Shown here: positions 10,986 to 22,005 of the stretch, in pieces
How positions within the stretch are numbered: position 1 is the stretch's first letter
Layout: every line of letters starts with the position of its first letter
Assembly: GCF_030272615.1 (NCBI RefSeq)
Contig: NC_081405.1
Location: 311,257,235 to 311,321,234 of the forward strand
Source: Cryptomeria japonica
Taxonomy: Eukaryota; Streptophyta; Pinopsida; Cupressales; Cupressaceae
Length of the DNA: 64,000 bases
Direction of reading: 5' to 3'
Notes under the pieces: generated by a model
What the model was told of the DNA's origin: nothing
Database searches by the model: none
The model's input: only the letters and a program-made list of their open reading frames with translations
Translations under genes and position numbers: made by a program

Positions 10986-12775
10986 ATATGTCAACAATCT
11001 ACTCATCAGTGGGAACATACTCTACTATGACCTCCTTGTCTGCTACCTTCTCCCTCAAGAAGTGATACTTGATTGAAATGTGTTTTGTTATTGAGTGCAT
11101 ACTGGATTCTTAGAGATGTTGATTACACTTAAGTTATCACACCGGATTGGAATATGTTCCGTTATCTCCACCTGTATGTCTTTTAGTGTCTGCTTCATCC
11201 ATAAAACTTGTGAACAACATGTAGCAACTGCTATATACTCAACCTCAATAGTAGAAAAAGACACTGAATCTTGTTATTGTTGTGCCATGATACTAAATGG
11301 TCTCCTAAGTAGAAAGAACCTCCACTTGTACTTTTCTGGTCATCAATACTTCCTGCCCAATCTGCATTAGTATAATCCTGCAAAGTAAAATCTCCTTTCT
11401 TTGGATACCACAAGCCATAACTAATAGTTCCTTGCAGATACTTGAAGATTCTTCTGACCGCATTTAAGTGAGACTGTTTAGGAGCACCTTGGAATCTTGC
11501 TACCATGAAAATAACTTGTACAATATCTGATCTAGATGCTATTAAATACAACATACTAAAGATCATAGACCTATACAATGTTTTCTCAACTTCTGGTGAT
11601 TCATCTAGTTTGCTCAACTTACAACCGGTAACCATGGGAGTACTTACTAGTTTGCTGTCATCCATTTGAAATTTCTTCAACATTTCTTTCGCATAGTTGG
11701 TTTGGGAGATGAAAATTCCTTTCTCCTTCTGTGAGATCTACAAACCAAAAAAATAGGACAACTCACCCAGCATGGACATCTCAAACCCCGTCTTCATCTG
11801 ATCTACAAATTCTTTGCACATGATGTCCTTGTCTCCACCAAAGATAATATCATCCACATATACAACAACTATAATCATGTGATTTCCATTTACCTTGACA
11901 TACAAGTTACTGTCTGCATTCCCTTTCCAGAATCCTTTCTCGTTCAAGTATTTGTCTAACTAGGAATACCATGCTCTGGGAGCCTGCTTCAAACTATATA
12001 GGGCTTTCTTCAACCGATATACAAAACTATCATCTTCATGCAACAAGTATTCTTCTGACTGTTCCATATACACCTCTTCTTTAAGATTGCCATTAAGAAA
12101 GGCAGATTTTACATCCATCTGATACACTTTATATCCCTTATAGGCTGAGAAAGCTAAAAAAATTCTTATTTCCTCTAACCTAGCCATTGGTGTAAAGGTT
12201 TCTTCAAAATAAATACCTTCCACTTGAGCATACCCTTTGCAGACTAACCTTGCTTTATGCTAGACTATCTTACATTCTTCATTCATCTTGTTCCAGTAGA
12301 CCCATTTGGTACTTATGACATTCTTGTCTGCTGGTCTAGGAACAAGTTCCCAAGTTTGATTTTTATCAATTTGTCTCAATTCTTCATCCATGGCATCTAC
12401 CCAATTTTCACTTTGTTAGCATCATCAAAAGTTTTGGTCTCTACTTCAGTCATGAGAGAAAAATTTACCTGCTCACCTTCCCGAGCTAATCTCCTTCTAG
12501 TCAACACACCTTCATTCCTATCTCCTATGATTTGTTCTTCCAGATGATTCTTTTGCACATACTGGTTGGGGATCTTGTTTGGTGTATCCTCTACTGGTCC
12601 ATTTTCATATTGTTCTTCATTTTCAACATCCGAATCATCAATGTAAGGTGCTGGTGCATATTTTCCTCTATGCGAGTCTTCATCTTTTCTCACATTTACA
12701 CTCTCAACCACCCTTCTCAATCTCTCGTTGTAAAACTTGTAGGCTTTATTGTTGGTTGAGTATCCCAAGAAGATT
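10986..12775 (-). pseudogene. N2 reverse transcriptase and RNase H
   Basis: The 12768-12397 stretch is the linker after integrase, with a typical NNKAYKFYNERLRRVVES start. RT follows: [12 protein letters not shown] near 12110-12145 (first catalytic Asp) and YVDDIIFGGD near 11840-11870 (Asp pair) are both present, with [10 protein letters not shown] between. RNase H lies at 11683-10986 (ADWAGSIDDQKSTSGG, then ISKNP near 11110). Stops and frameshifts separate the blocks. These domains copy element RNA into DNA. The motif set and order are those of Ty1/copia. Confidence 0.9.
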
Positions 12776-12786
12776 CCTTCATCACT

Positions 12787-13920
12787 TTAGGAACCAAAAC
12801 TTCCTAATCCATCAACATCTCTCTTGATGAAACACTTACTTCCAAACACTTTGAAGTTCTTGAGTGATGGTTTCCTTTCATTCCATAACTCATAAGGAGT
12901 CATTCTACTATTCATGCTTAACTGTACCTGGTTTAAAATGTAGACACCAGTATATATCTGGTATGTTGGCCTCATTAAACATAGTCCTAGCCATCTCTTT
13001 CACTGTCCTATTTTTCCTCTCTACCACCCCATTTTGCTAAGGTGTCCTTGTAGCTGAATACCTGTCTTCGAATACCATGTTTCTCATAGTAGTCAACAAA
13101 TTCATTAGAAGAAAATTCTCCACCTTGGTCAGATCTTAAGTATTTTAACTGGTGTCCACTTTCATTTTCCGCCATCTTCCTAAAAATTTTTAATCTCTCA
13201 AATGCTTGTGATTTGTCATGTAGGAAGGTTACCCAAGTCATTCTTGAGTAATCATCTATGGAAAACATGAAATACCTTTCTTCGACCAATGCTCATCTTT
13301 GTTGGCCCACATAAGTCTGTATGTATCAACTCTAAAGGTCTTGAGGTGTTATATTCTTTTGTTTTAAAGCTGAGATTTGCTTGCTTACCTCTGATACATT
13401 CATCACAGAATGTGCTTTCTAGTTTTATGATATGAGGTATGTTCCTCACATACCGGTTCTTTCTTATCTTAACCAGATTATCAAAATTTACATGGCCTAG
13501 TCTCCGGTGCCACAACCAGCTTTCATCAACCTATCCCATCATGCATTGAGACTCATAGCATTCCTTCAAATTCTAGACATTTCCCTTTGACCTCTTTCAT
13601 TCTGCTACCACTTGACCGGTACTCTGCTTTCTTATCTAACAACCGGTAGAGTCAAATGAGAAACTGTACCCTTTGTCACACATTTGACTTATAGTTAGCA
13701 TGTTATGCTTCAGTCCTTCAACATAGTACACATCATGATCCTTGAGCTTTCCATCAATATTTAGTGTACCCCTACCTTTGATCTTGATGGAGGAATTGTC
13801 TCCAAAATGGACTGAACCACCATTCCAATCATCAAGTTTGATGAACTTTATCTTGTCTCCGATCATGTGATTTGAGAAACCACTATCAACTACCCATAAA
13901 TTTCTCCTTCCAGCATGTAG
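12787..13920 (-). pseudogene. N2 protease and integrase
   Basis: The protease active site VDSGFSNHM lies at about 13865-13895 with its catalytic Asp kept. The zinc-binding integrase head has WHRRLGH and CDECIRGK (13390-13515). Catalytic residues are visible in HTDLCGP (near 13300-13330), RSDQGGEF (near 13105-13130) and NGVVERKN (near 13005-13030). At least two frameshifts and several stops interrupt it, so no intact polyprotein can be made. Integrase lying before RT confirms copia. Confidence 0.9.
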
Positions 13921-13926
13921 AGTAGT

Positions 13927-15171
13927 CTATACAATCAGGTTGGACTTTGTCTTTTTTTTCTCCATCTTTACCCAAACCGATTGCTCTTCTTTCTTTTCCT
14001 CTTCTATCACTTTGTGTTTTGGTTTTGTTTCCAACTTCTCATCCAACACAATTCTCTTTTGCTTTTTAGTTCTCAGCTGACAATACCTTGCTATGTGACC
14101 AAAATTTTGACACTTATAACATTTCACATTAGCACTATAAGATGTACTCAATGCATTCTTGTAGGACATTTGCATATTACTCCTACATTCATAACTCATG
14201 TGACCAAACTCATGGCAATTATAACATTTGACATTTGTACTTTCTAATGCAACAAATGAGTTTCTACTCTCAAAAATAGGGTTGACATTCATTTTCCTAG
14301 AATCTGCCATTCTATGACCGGACTTATTACACTTGTGACAATAGCTATGGAAATTTGGAATATACCATTTAGCTTATTTTGAACTTGCAAACGACTACCT
14401 CACTGGGGGTCTTCCTTTCATGCTGCTGACCCTTGTGAATCCTTCATAATCAATACTTGCATTTTTCCTTGGATCTGCATGTCAGTGCATTGAGTATGGT
14501 TTCTAGTTCATTGATTGAGTATATTAGTTTGTGTGGCGGTTTCTGGCAGCATCTACATATGTCTTCTTGCCGGTATCCTTGCCTACCGTGAATGTCTTCT
14601 TCTCTTCACCTTTATTTGAAGAAGTGAATTGTATCTCCTTATAAAATGTGTCTTTTCTATTTGAACTTTGAGCTTCTTGAAAACCTAAGCCACCGAGATA
14701 TTTGGATTGCTTCTGTTTTCTCAGCATCTTGTCCAAGGCTTCAGTGCTGCATTCAAATTTGCTTCTCACTTTTATTTCTTCCCGACTTCTCTCTAAGTCC
14801 TTCTGGAGTTTCACTATTTCTTCTTCCAGATTTTGATGTTCCTTTTCCTTTTCACTTAGACTGGTACTAGTTACTTCACACATCCTCTTGGCCTCTTCCA
14901 ACTGGAGTTTAAGGTCTGCAATATTTTTCTTGGACTCTTCAAGAGATTACTCCAACAACTCTTATTCTTCAGCTGCAACCCTTTTTACCTTCTTTAAGTC
15001 TCTTCTTGTTTTCTTTATCTCATCTAAGGCACTAATGAGCTCTTCTTCAAGATCTACTTCTCCTTCTTTCTCTTCCTCTTCTTCTTCTTCTTTAGGTACT
15101 AAAACCTCCTGAGCCATGAAAAGGTTTTCTCTGACTTCATTTCTACCACAACAGTCATCTGAGGCATTTTT
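13927..15171 (-). pseudogene. N2 Gag C-terminal extension: coiled coil and two CCHC knuckles
   Basis: From 15171 to about 14530 the frame is strongly heptad-like and acid-rich (a run of Glu near 15080), with KMLRKQKQ and YLGGLGFQEAQSSN near 14660-14710, the copia Gag C-terminal motif. Knuckles CYNCHEFGHMSYEC (about 14185-14230) and CYKCQNFGHIARYC (about 14080-14125) follow, then a Lys/Glu-rich tail. The same coil, GLG motif and knuckle layout is what the pol-less elements A and B keep as ORF1. A frame break lies near 14310-14520. Confidence 0.82.
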
Positions 15172-16227
15172 TGTAGGTCCCGGGGACAACTGAGAGGGGG
15201 GGGGGTGAATCAGTTGTCTAATAAATTCAAACCAAAATCTTATTAACCAACTTAATGCTTAATACCGGTAAGACAGTTAAATGTGCCGGTAAACAGTGTT
15301 AACAGGAAATGCTGTACCGGTAAGAATTAATGCATGAAACATAAGCACAAAGTCAACCACAACACATGACACAAATATTTGTACGTGGAAACCCTGTAAG
15401 GGGAAAAACCACGGTGGGAAACCTTACCCACAATCAGATGATACTACTGTAGATAGTAAGTGTATAAAGAGGGGTCTGCACATACAGAAAGGCCAACAGC
15501 CTAGAGCTCACTGCTCAAACACAAATGGGAGTCACACTGACTACAGCTGGATGGTTAAATCCAATGAGAATGTACTACACAAAATAGCATCTTCATATGC
15601 TAGATTCAGTACCGATGTAATGCTAATATGCTTCTACAAAAACCTAACTTCACCTTCAAATGATGTCTTCGTGTATATCTCTGCTTGATCTCACATATAT
15701 CCTTCCTTAAATCTTTTTCGCATTCCACATTTGATCTTATAAATAAGATCTTACATTTATACCATACCCTAAGACCAATTTTAGTAGGTTGGCTCTACAA
15801 GATATTACAATAAAACATTTTACAAATAATACAATATCCGATGTAATAACTGATTGAACATGTCGGCTTAATGCTTTTATAACAATAATAAATCATCTCC
15901 ATAGCGTGCCATGCTGATCTGGAAAAGATAAACCTGCCGGTGTAACCCTAGATAACCTGGACCTATTTGTCGGTAAAAGTAAATATGCAAATAAGAATAT
16001 ACCAATGATATTACTTCAAGGAAAAGTGTCCACATGATGTCTTCGACATTACCAAGTGTCTTCCATGTCATTGCAGGTACCGGTGAACATTATATCCTGT
16101 CAGTTAACCATATACTGGTGATTGTTTGAACAGTTTACTGATTGCCGGTGAATGTTGCTGGATCTCCAAAGTAGGTGTATTTAGTAGGTGTTGACATCAA
16201 TGACAAAACCATACCAAAATACCAACA
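15172..16227 (-). repeat. Solo LTR S1 inside N2
   Basis: On the + strand it begins TGTAGGTCCCGGGGACAACTG and ends AATACCAACA. It has the usual G-tract and TGAATCAG, and its sequence is close to the LTRs of element E. There is no internal region or second LTR, so it is a solo LTR left by recombination. N2 coding sequence resumes on both sides. The five flanking bases (TTTTT and CTTTC) are not a clean duplication. Confidence 0.82.
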
Positions 16228-16389
16228 CTTTCCTCATTTATGGTATCATTTTCATGAGTGTAAAGACTACTCTACTTCCATTAGCCTCTTCTACCATGCC
16301 GGTAGACATTCTTATTCCTATCCTTACTATATGATCTGCTACCACTTGATTGATCATCTTCATTCTTGTCACCATAAGGACATTTAGTA

Positions 16390-17186
16390 GCAAAATGTCC
16401 AATCTTTCCAGAGTTGAAACATTTCAAAGGCAACTTGCCTTTGTATTTGCCTGAACCTATCTTGAGTCTTCAGACAAAGTTTGCCATGATGTCATCAAAG
16501 TCTTCATCAATTACATCATGAAAAGATTCTTCCTTTCCTTTTATCGATGTCTTGAATACAACTTATTTCTTTACAAAATTAGTACCAACTATCCTCATCT
16601 CATAAGCAGTTAGAGAGCCATAAAACTCATCCATTGTAAAGAATTTCAGATTTTTTGCTTCTTCTATTGCTGAGACCTTTGTATCATACTTAGATGTAAG
16701 TGATCTAAGTACTTTCTTCACTATCACCTCATCTTTTATTTCTTCTCCAAGCCCTCTAATGGTATTTGTTGTTTCATCAACCCTTTGGAGATAGACAACA
16801 ATCTTTTCTTCATCTCTCATCTTCAAACCCTCAATCTATGCTCTCAATGTCTGCAACTTGGCTTCCTTGACTTTAGCATTTCCTTCAAATATCTTATGCA
16901 ACTTATCCCAAGTCTCCTTGGCAGAGGAGAAATGCATGAATTTAACAAACTCATTATCAGACAACCCACTAAGAATGACATTCTTAGCTTTAGAATTGTT
17001 CTCATATTCCCTCTTAGCATCTGGATCAGTAGGGGGATAATTAGGGACAATATACACATTTACAACCGACATCCATACATCACAATCTAGAGAGGACAAA
17101 TAGGTTTCCATTCTTCTAGTCCAAAAGGAATAATTGACACCATCAAACATAGGAGCTTTTGAGAAGGTAGATTCATTTGTTGCCAT
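16390..17186 (-). pseudogene. N2 Gag capsid domain and first knuckle
   Basis: It starts MATNESTFSKAPMFDG at 17186, about 60 bases inside the primer site, which supports this start. FWTRRMETYLSSLDCDVW and the following helices are the copia Gag capsid region (UBN2/DUF4219-type). A stop near 16830 separates a second open part (16826-16563). A first knuckle at about 16395-16435 has Ser in place of its second Cys (CFNSGKIGHFATKC). The product would form the virus-like particle. Confidence 0.88.
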
Positions 17187-17247
17187 TGTGAATACTTGAC
17201 ATGATCAACCCAAGCTAGAGAACGCTTTTGACAAAACAGGGTACCTA

Positions 17248-17260
17248 GGATCTGATACCA
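17248..17260 (-). other. Primer binding site of N2
   Basis: The minus strand reads TGGTATCAGATCC next to the 5' LTR. It matches the initiator-Met tRNA site at all but one base. Confidence 0.85.
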
Positions 17261-17262
17261 AT

Positions 17263-19001
17263 TTTTTGACATAATGGATCACTAAGAGGGGGTGAATCAG
17301 TGATTTAAACTCTTTTCCTTCAATAAGGAGATACCGGTAATATATAAAACAAATTGAGTGCTAACCAATAGCTCAAATAGGGAAAACAAGGTGTGTGAGG
17401 AATAGCTAAAACATTAATATATCGCATGCACAAAGATGCAACACACAACACCAGATATATACGAGGAAAACCCAATGTGGGAAAAACCTTGATGAGAATA
17501 GTTGCTGGAGATCTTCTACTCCAATCCAACCTGACAATAAATCTCTGATTACAATATTTAGGGTACCAACCCCAGGAGCACCACCCCCTGATTTATGAGC
17601 ACCAACCCCTGCACAATTTATAGGCTACAACCTAAAGGAGCTACAAACCCTACACTAATCTTCAACTTAGTGAAAACAATATAAGACTCAGATATACAAA
17701 TGAAATCATTGTTGCAAATGAATTTTTGCAACCTTACAATATTCTCCTCTATAGGTTTCAAGCTTACCGGTCTATATATTGTCTACTCACTTTGTAACTT
17801 GACTTTGCTGATCACTTTTGTCAATCCCTTATCACAATAACTTCCCTCTCTCAACTCACACTTGATCACTCTTAATTAGGCACAACTTCTACCAGTTTGT
17901 CATGTCTATGTTCAATGCACTTTCCACCAGTTGTTCCTTATACTAGTTTACTCTTCTTCTCCTTACCAATCAATACTTCTCTCACAAACACTTCAAGTGT
18001 TTATCTCTTTGGCTTTCAACAATTTCACACTTGTCTTCACTCTGCAGTAGCCACAATCTCAATCTCAAGTCATCATATTTAAACTTGAGATTTCCCACCA
18101 AGAATCAATTCAAACATGGGATGGTTAGGGTTTCCTTCACCTGACAAAATCTGCATGAGATCCGATCCAATCTTCCTTGGATCGATCACCTGTACTCAAG
18201 GAATGCATTTGTATGCATTTGCCATTATCCATTCCATATTTGTTAAATATAGAAATCTCGTCCATGATTTTATGCCTTGACATTTGTTGACTCATTTACA
18301 GTCCAACTGTTTCCTTCTCGAGGTCATATTGCAATCTAATTTCTTTGCTTTGATCTAGGTGCCAACTGCTCCCTAATCTTTCTCTGTCATTCTTCCTTCC
18401 TCGAGCCGCATCAATCAGTTACCATCTCATGATTTTTGGGTGTTTCATTAATGTCAACTAGCTGTTTCAACAACTATGTTGAAGGAGGCTTCACCGACCT
18501 TTCCATGTTTTCCACCTCAGCTCCACATGGCATCACAATGGTCATACACTTAGCTCACCCACACAAGGTTGGTTTACACTTAAACATTCAACAAACTCAT
18601 ACCGGTACAAACCTTTATTGGTGAGACCTTCTCCTCCTGCTAACCAGTAGTGCACACTATAACGGTAGCACATCTTCACCTCCAGTGGTTTGTGATTACT
18701 TTAACATTTTGCCTCTTCATTATAAACATGCAGTCAAACTCCAGACCAGTTTATGTTCTACTGATTATCACTCACCATGCTCACACACACATGCATCTCA
18801 CCTCATACCGGTGAAGTCACTGATAGTCTCAACAACTACATGTCTTTCACCATACCGGTTGATAAGCCTTCATGTTAATCTTCTCAATACCTTATTTGTC
18901 TTTCACCATATTAGTACACTCTTCTTCATACCAGATGACATACCTCTACCGGTAGCCTACCTGCAATACCAGTTGACATCAATGAGAACTCAATGCCAAA
19001 A
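17263..19001 (-). repeat. 5' LTR of N2
   Basis: It is the partner of 8926-10683. The first bases have decayed to TTTTTGACA and the last to GCCAAAA, so TG...CA ends are lost on this copy. It is followed by target duplication GATAC at 19002-19006. Confidence 0.87.
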
Positions 19002-20307
19002 GATACCAGTAATGGTGATGATATTGATATTGCTGATGATGCTAATGGTGCTATTAATATAGATCCGCATAATGTTGATGTTCATATGTCTAAACAACAT
19101 GAACAAGAACAAGAACAGGCAGAGAAGAAAACTAAAGAAGAAAAGAGCTCTGACGAGCCTCCGGTGAACACGTGGGATATGGACACCCAACCACCATTGA
19201 TAAATGTAAATGACAACAATAAGGATAATACTGAAGAAAAGAAAGATGTGGGGCTACCGGTTAATGCACTAACTACTGATACACAACCACCACTAGTAAA
19301 GGTCAGCGAGAAGGTATAAGTGAAAGAAAAGGGTGAGGAGAAGAAAGAGGAGAAATAAGAAAAGAAAACAAAGAAGAAAGGAGAAGAGGAAAATAAAACA
19401 TAAGATACTGTGCCTAAAGTGACACCTTTATCACTTGATTCCAAAAAGAAAGTTTATGATGAAGTTGATGATAATACAATTAGCATACAATGACCCCTGG
19501 ACATGGATAATTTGAGTGTTGCAGAGTTGATGAGGATTAGAATAGTCATGCAATCTTGAGCACAAAATAAGAGACTAAAGGAGCAAAAAAAGGAGGTTGA
19601 GACTATAAGAAATGCAGTTGATATTTTGTCAAGTCTCCTACCGGAGTGATACAGATAAAATTTCCAATGTTATTGACAAACTTGAACAACTTGTTTATGA
19701 TGTCGGAGAGAAGATGAAGTCATTTGAGGATGCAAACTCTATGAGTGTTGAAAATAACTACAAGAAAAAGAGGACAACGCAATTGGTGACTCAAATTGAT
19801 AAAGGGAAAGTTTCTCTCACTGTCAATAAGGACTATTTGAAGGAAGCACTTGAAACCAGAGGTAAAATCCTCTCTACTATTTCTAAGTTTTCATTGTTTT
19901 GTGCTAATTTGAAGAAGAAGAAGAAGGAGGAAACCAAGAAATAAATTAAAGTTCTTAGTGAGTCATTTAATCCCCTTAATGATTCTGCAATCAGTTTTGG
20001 ATGATATGCTGTTGAACTTCAACATAAGCTGAAAGTATATGAACATGAACATGGGAAGAGAGTTAGATCACTGCAAGAATTACAAACATAATTGATACCC
20101 AAGATGGAGATCTTGCAGAGAGCTTAGAAGGAAACTGAGGCAATCCTTGCAACATCTGAGATGCACACCTTAGATGCAATGGATGAGCTTGCCGAACAAA
20201 TATCGACTCATGTGGAGATCACCCAAACAATTTTGGAGACATGGCATAATGATTTGAAACAATTGCAGTCTCATTTTAGTGATGCTTTTTCTAAGATTGC
20301 ATTGTAA
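19002..20307 (+). pseudogene. ORF2 of element A, C-terminal part
   Basis: It continues the frame broken by N2: DDDDT before the insertion joins SNGDDIDIADD after it. An acidic, Thr/Pro/Lys-rich linker (19020-19400) leads to a coiled-coil region (19612-20300) with KKKRTTQLVTQ and ELAEQISTHVEITQTILETW, ending FSDAFSKIAL and TAA at 20305-20307. Internal stops occur near 19317, 19356, 19943 and 20092. The tail occupies the same place as the helix-rich ends of ORF2 in elements I and H. Function unknown. Confidence 0.72.
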
Positions 20308-20511
20308 AAACATTATAACTTTTATATCTATATATGCTATGCAATTTTGATGCCAATTTTTGATGTAACATGTATTTTTCTTCTTAGTTTGGCATTGTTG
20401 TCAAAGGGGGAGTAATAGAGAGTCCGTCAAAATTTTGTATGTAAGAACGAATGAGGAGTATTAGTATGTAATAGTATGAGTATTATACTTTTTTGTAATT
20501 TAGCATGCAGT
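20308..20511. other. 3' untranslated region of element A up to the E insertion
   Basis: Non-coding. It includes TTGTCAAAGGGGGAGTAATAG near 20400, a purine tract of the kind that precedes 3' LTRs here. The region continues after E at 27176. Confidence 0.55.
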
Positions 20512-21601
20512 TGTTAGGACTCGGAGGCAACTGAGAGGGGGGGGGTGAATCAGTTGTCTATTAATTTCAACCCAAATATAACTTAACCAAACTTAATGCA
20601 TAATACCGATAAACCAAACTTAATGCCGATAGACAGTTTAATAGTTAATAACAATATTGGTAAAGTTTAATGCATGAAACAAAAATACAAATAACATCCA
20701 CAACACATAACACAAATGTTTGTATGTGGAAACCTTGTAAGGGGAAAAACCACAGTGGGAAACCTTACCCACAATCAGATGATACTACTGCAGATAGTAT
20801 GTGTGTACAAATGGGGTCTGCACATGCAAAAAGGCCAACTACCTAGATCTCACTGCTCAATCACAAGATGGGAGTCACACTGACTACAATTGGATGGTTA
20901 GATCCAATGATAATGTACTGCTCAAAATAGCATCTTCATATGCTGGATTCAGTACCGGTTAAGCTCTGATTGTCTTTTTCATACCTTCCTTGAATCTTCA
21001 AATGATATCTGTGTGTATAGCTCTGCTTATACCAAATATCACAACCTTGTAATACCTTATTGCATTCCTTTCACACCTTGCATTAATCTCACAAATGAGA
21101 TTTTACATATATACCAAAACCTAAGACCAAATGTGTAGGTCAGCTCACTAAGAATATTACAATTAAATCAATTACAAATGAATCAATATGCAATGCATCA
21201 TGTTGGCTCAATGCATTTACAATAATAACAAATCAATAAGACATCTCTATAACGTGTCGTGCTGATTTGGAATAGATAACGATTGCCGGTCCATAACCTA
21301 GACCTATTTGCCGGTAACAACAAATATGCAAACTGGATTAGACCAATAACCAAATCACCAAAACCAAGTGTCCAAACAATGTCTTCGACATAGCCAAGTA
21401 ATCTCCAGATGATAACAGATCATCCTCAGTGCCGGTGAACAATATAACCTGCTGGTGAACCAGATATCGGTGACTGTGCAGAAGTCACTAAACATACCGG
21501 TGAACATAACCAAAGATCTTTAGTGCTGATAAGTGTTCACAAGTGTTGACAGGTGTTGACATCAATGAAAAAACCAATGCAATACATCCATAATACCAAC
21601 A
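20512..21601 (-). repeat. 3' LTR of E
   Basis: On the + strand it begins TGTTAGGACTCGGAGGCAAC and ends AATACCAACA. The G-tract and TGAATCAGTTG follow the start. It is the partner of 26086-27175, with scattered substitutions and no net length change. Confidence 0.9.
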
Positions 21602-21615
21602 ATCTCCCCCTTTGA
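21602..21615 (-). other. Polypurine tract of E
   Basis: The + strand reads ATCTCCCCCTTTGA, adjacent to the 3' LTR. On the element strand this is a purine-rich primer for plus-strand synthesis. Confidence 0.82.
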
Positions 21616-22005
21616 CATTGAGAGCAACCCAAGATGGAAAAACCATCTAAGTGCTAAAGCAGAAATGCCAAAAACCAAAAACCAACAATCTCCTAAAGAG
21701 ATCAATTACCAAAAATCAAAACATGTAATATTTCTCCCACTAGGAATAATCTCTCACCAAAGATAATGTGTTTTTCCATAGATATCTCTCCCCCTTTGAC
21801 ATTAAATGCCAAAGCAATACAAAACCAAATTCAATCAATTCATAGAACTTATTGCAAATACCAATTGTTATAACCAAATTTATCCATTCTATTCCCCCTG
21901 AGAAGTAGCTCTCTTTCATCAAAGCCAGAAAAAGATTTCTCTATTAATTCCTCCCGGTCTGATGCCATGCTCCAACTGTCTAAGTCTCTACTAGTGAGGG
22001 TATAA
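21616..22005. other. E region between RNase H and polypurine tract
   Basis: About 390 bases with no supported gene. A second CTCCCCCTTTGAC tract occurs near 21787-21800. Confidence 0.5.

Larger units (their letters stand above)
8926..19001 (-). mobile_element. Element N2: complete-length Ty1/copia retrotransposon inserted in A
   Basis: About 10.1 kb with LTRs of 1.74-1.76 kb (8926-10683 and 17263-19001), an initiator-Met type primer site (17248-17260), a purine tract (10684-10697) and a gag-protease-integrase-RT-RNase H order on the minus strand, which defines copia. It is flanked by GATAC on both sides. Solo LTR S1 (15172-16227) lies inside its gag. Many stops and frameshifts make it inactive now. 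Gag is unusual: a long coiled coil and two more knuckles follow the normal capsid and first knuckle. Confidence 0.92.

Noticed and set aside
19082-19444. Ser/Phe-rich minus frame (120 codons)
   Set aside because: It is the reverse of the acidic ORF2 linker of A; its composition is a by-product of the opposite strand.
20512-20516. Target duplication for E
   Set aside because: The flanks GCAGT and ACAAT match at only three of five bases, so no duplication is claimed, although both insertion edges are clear from the LTR ends.
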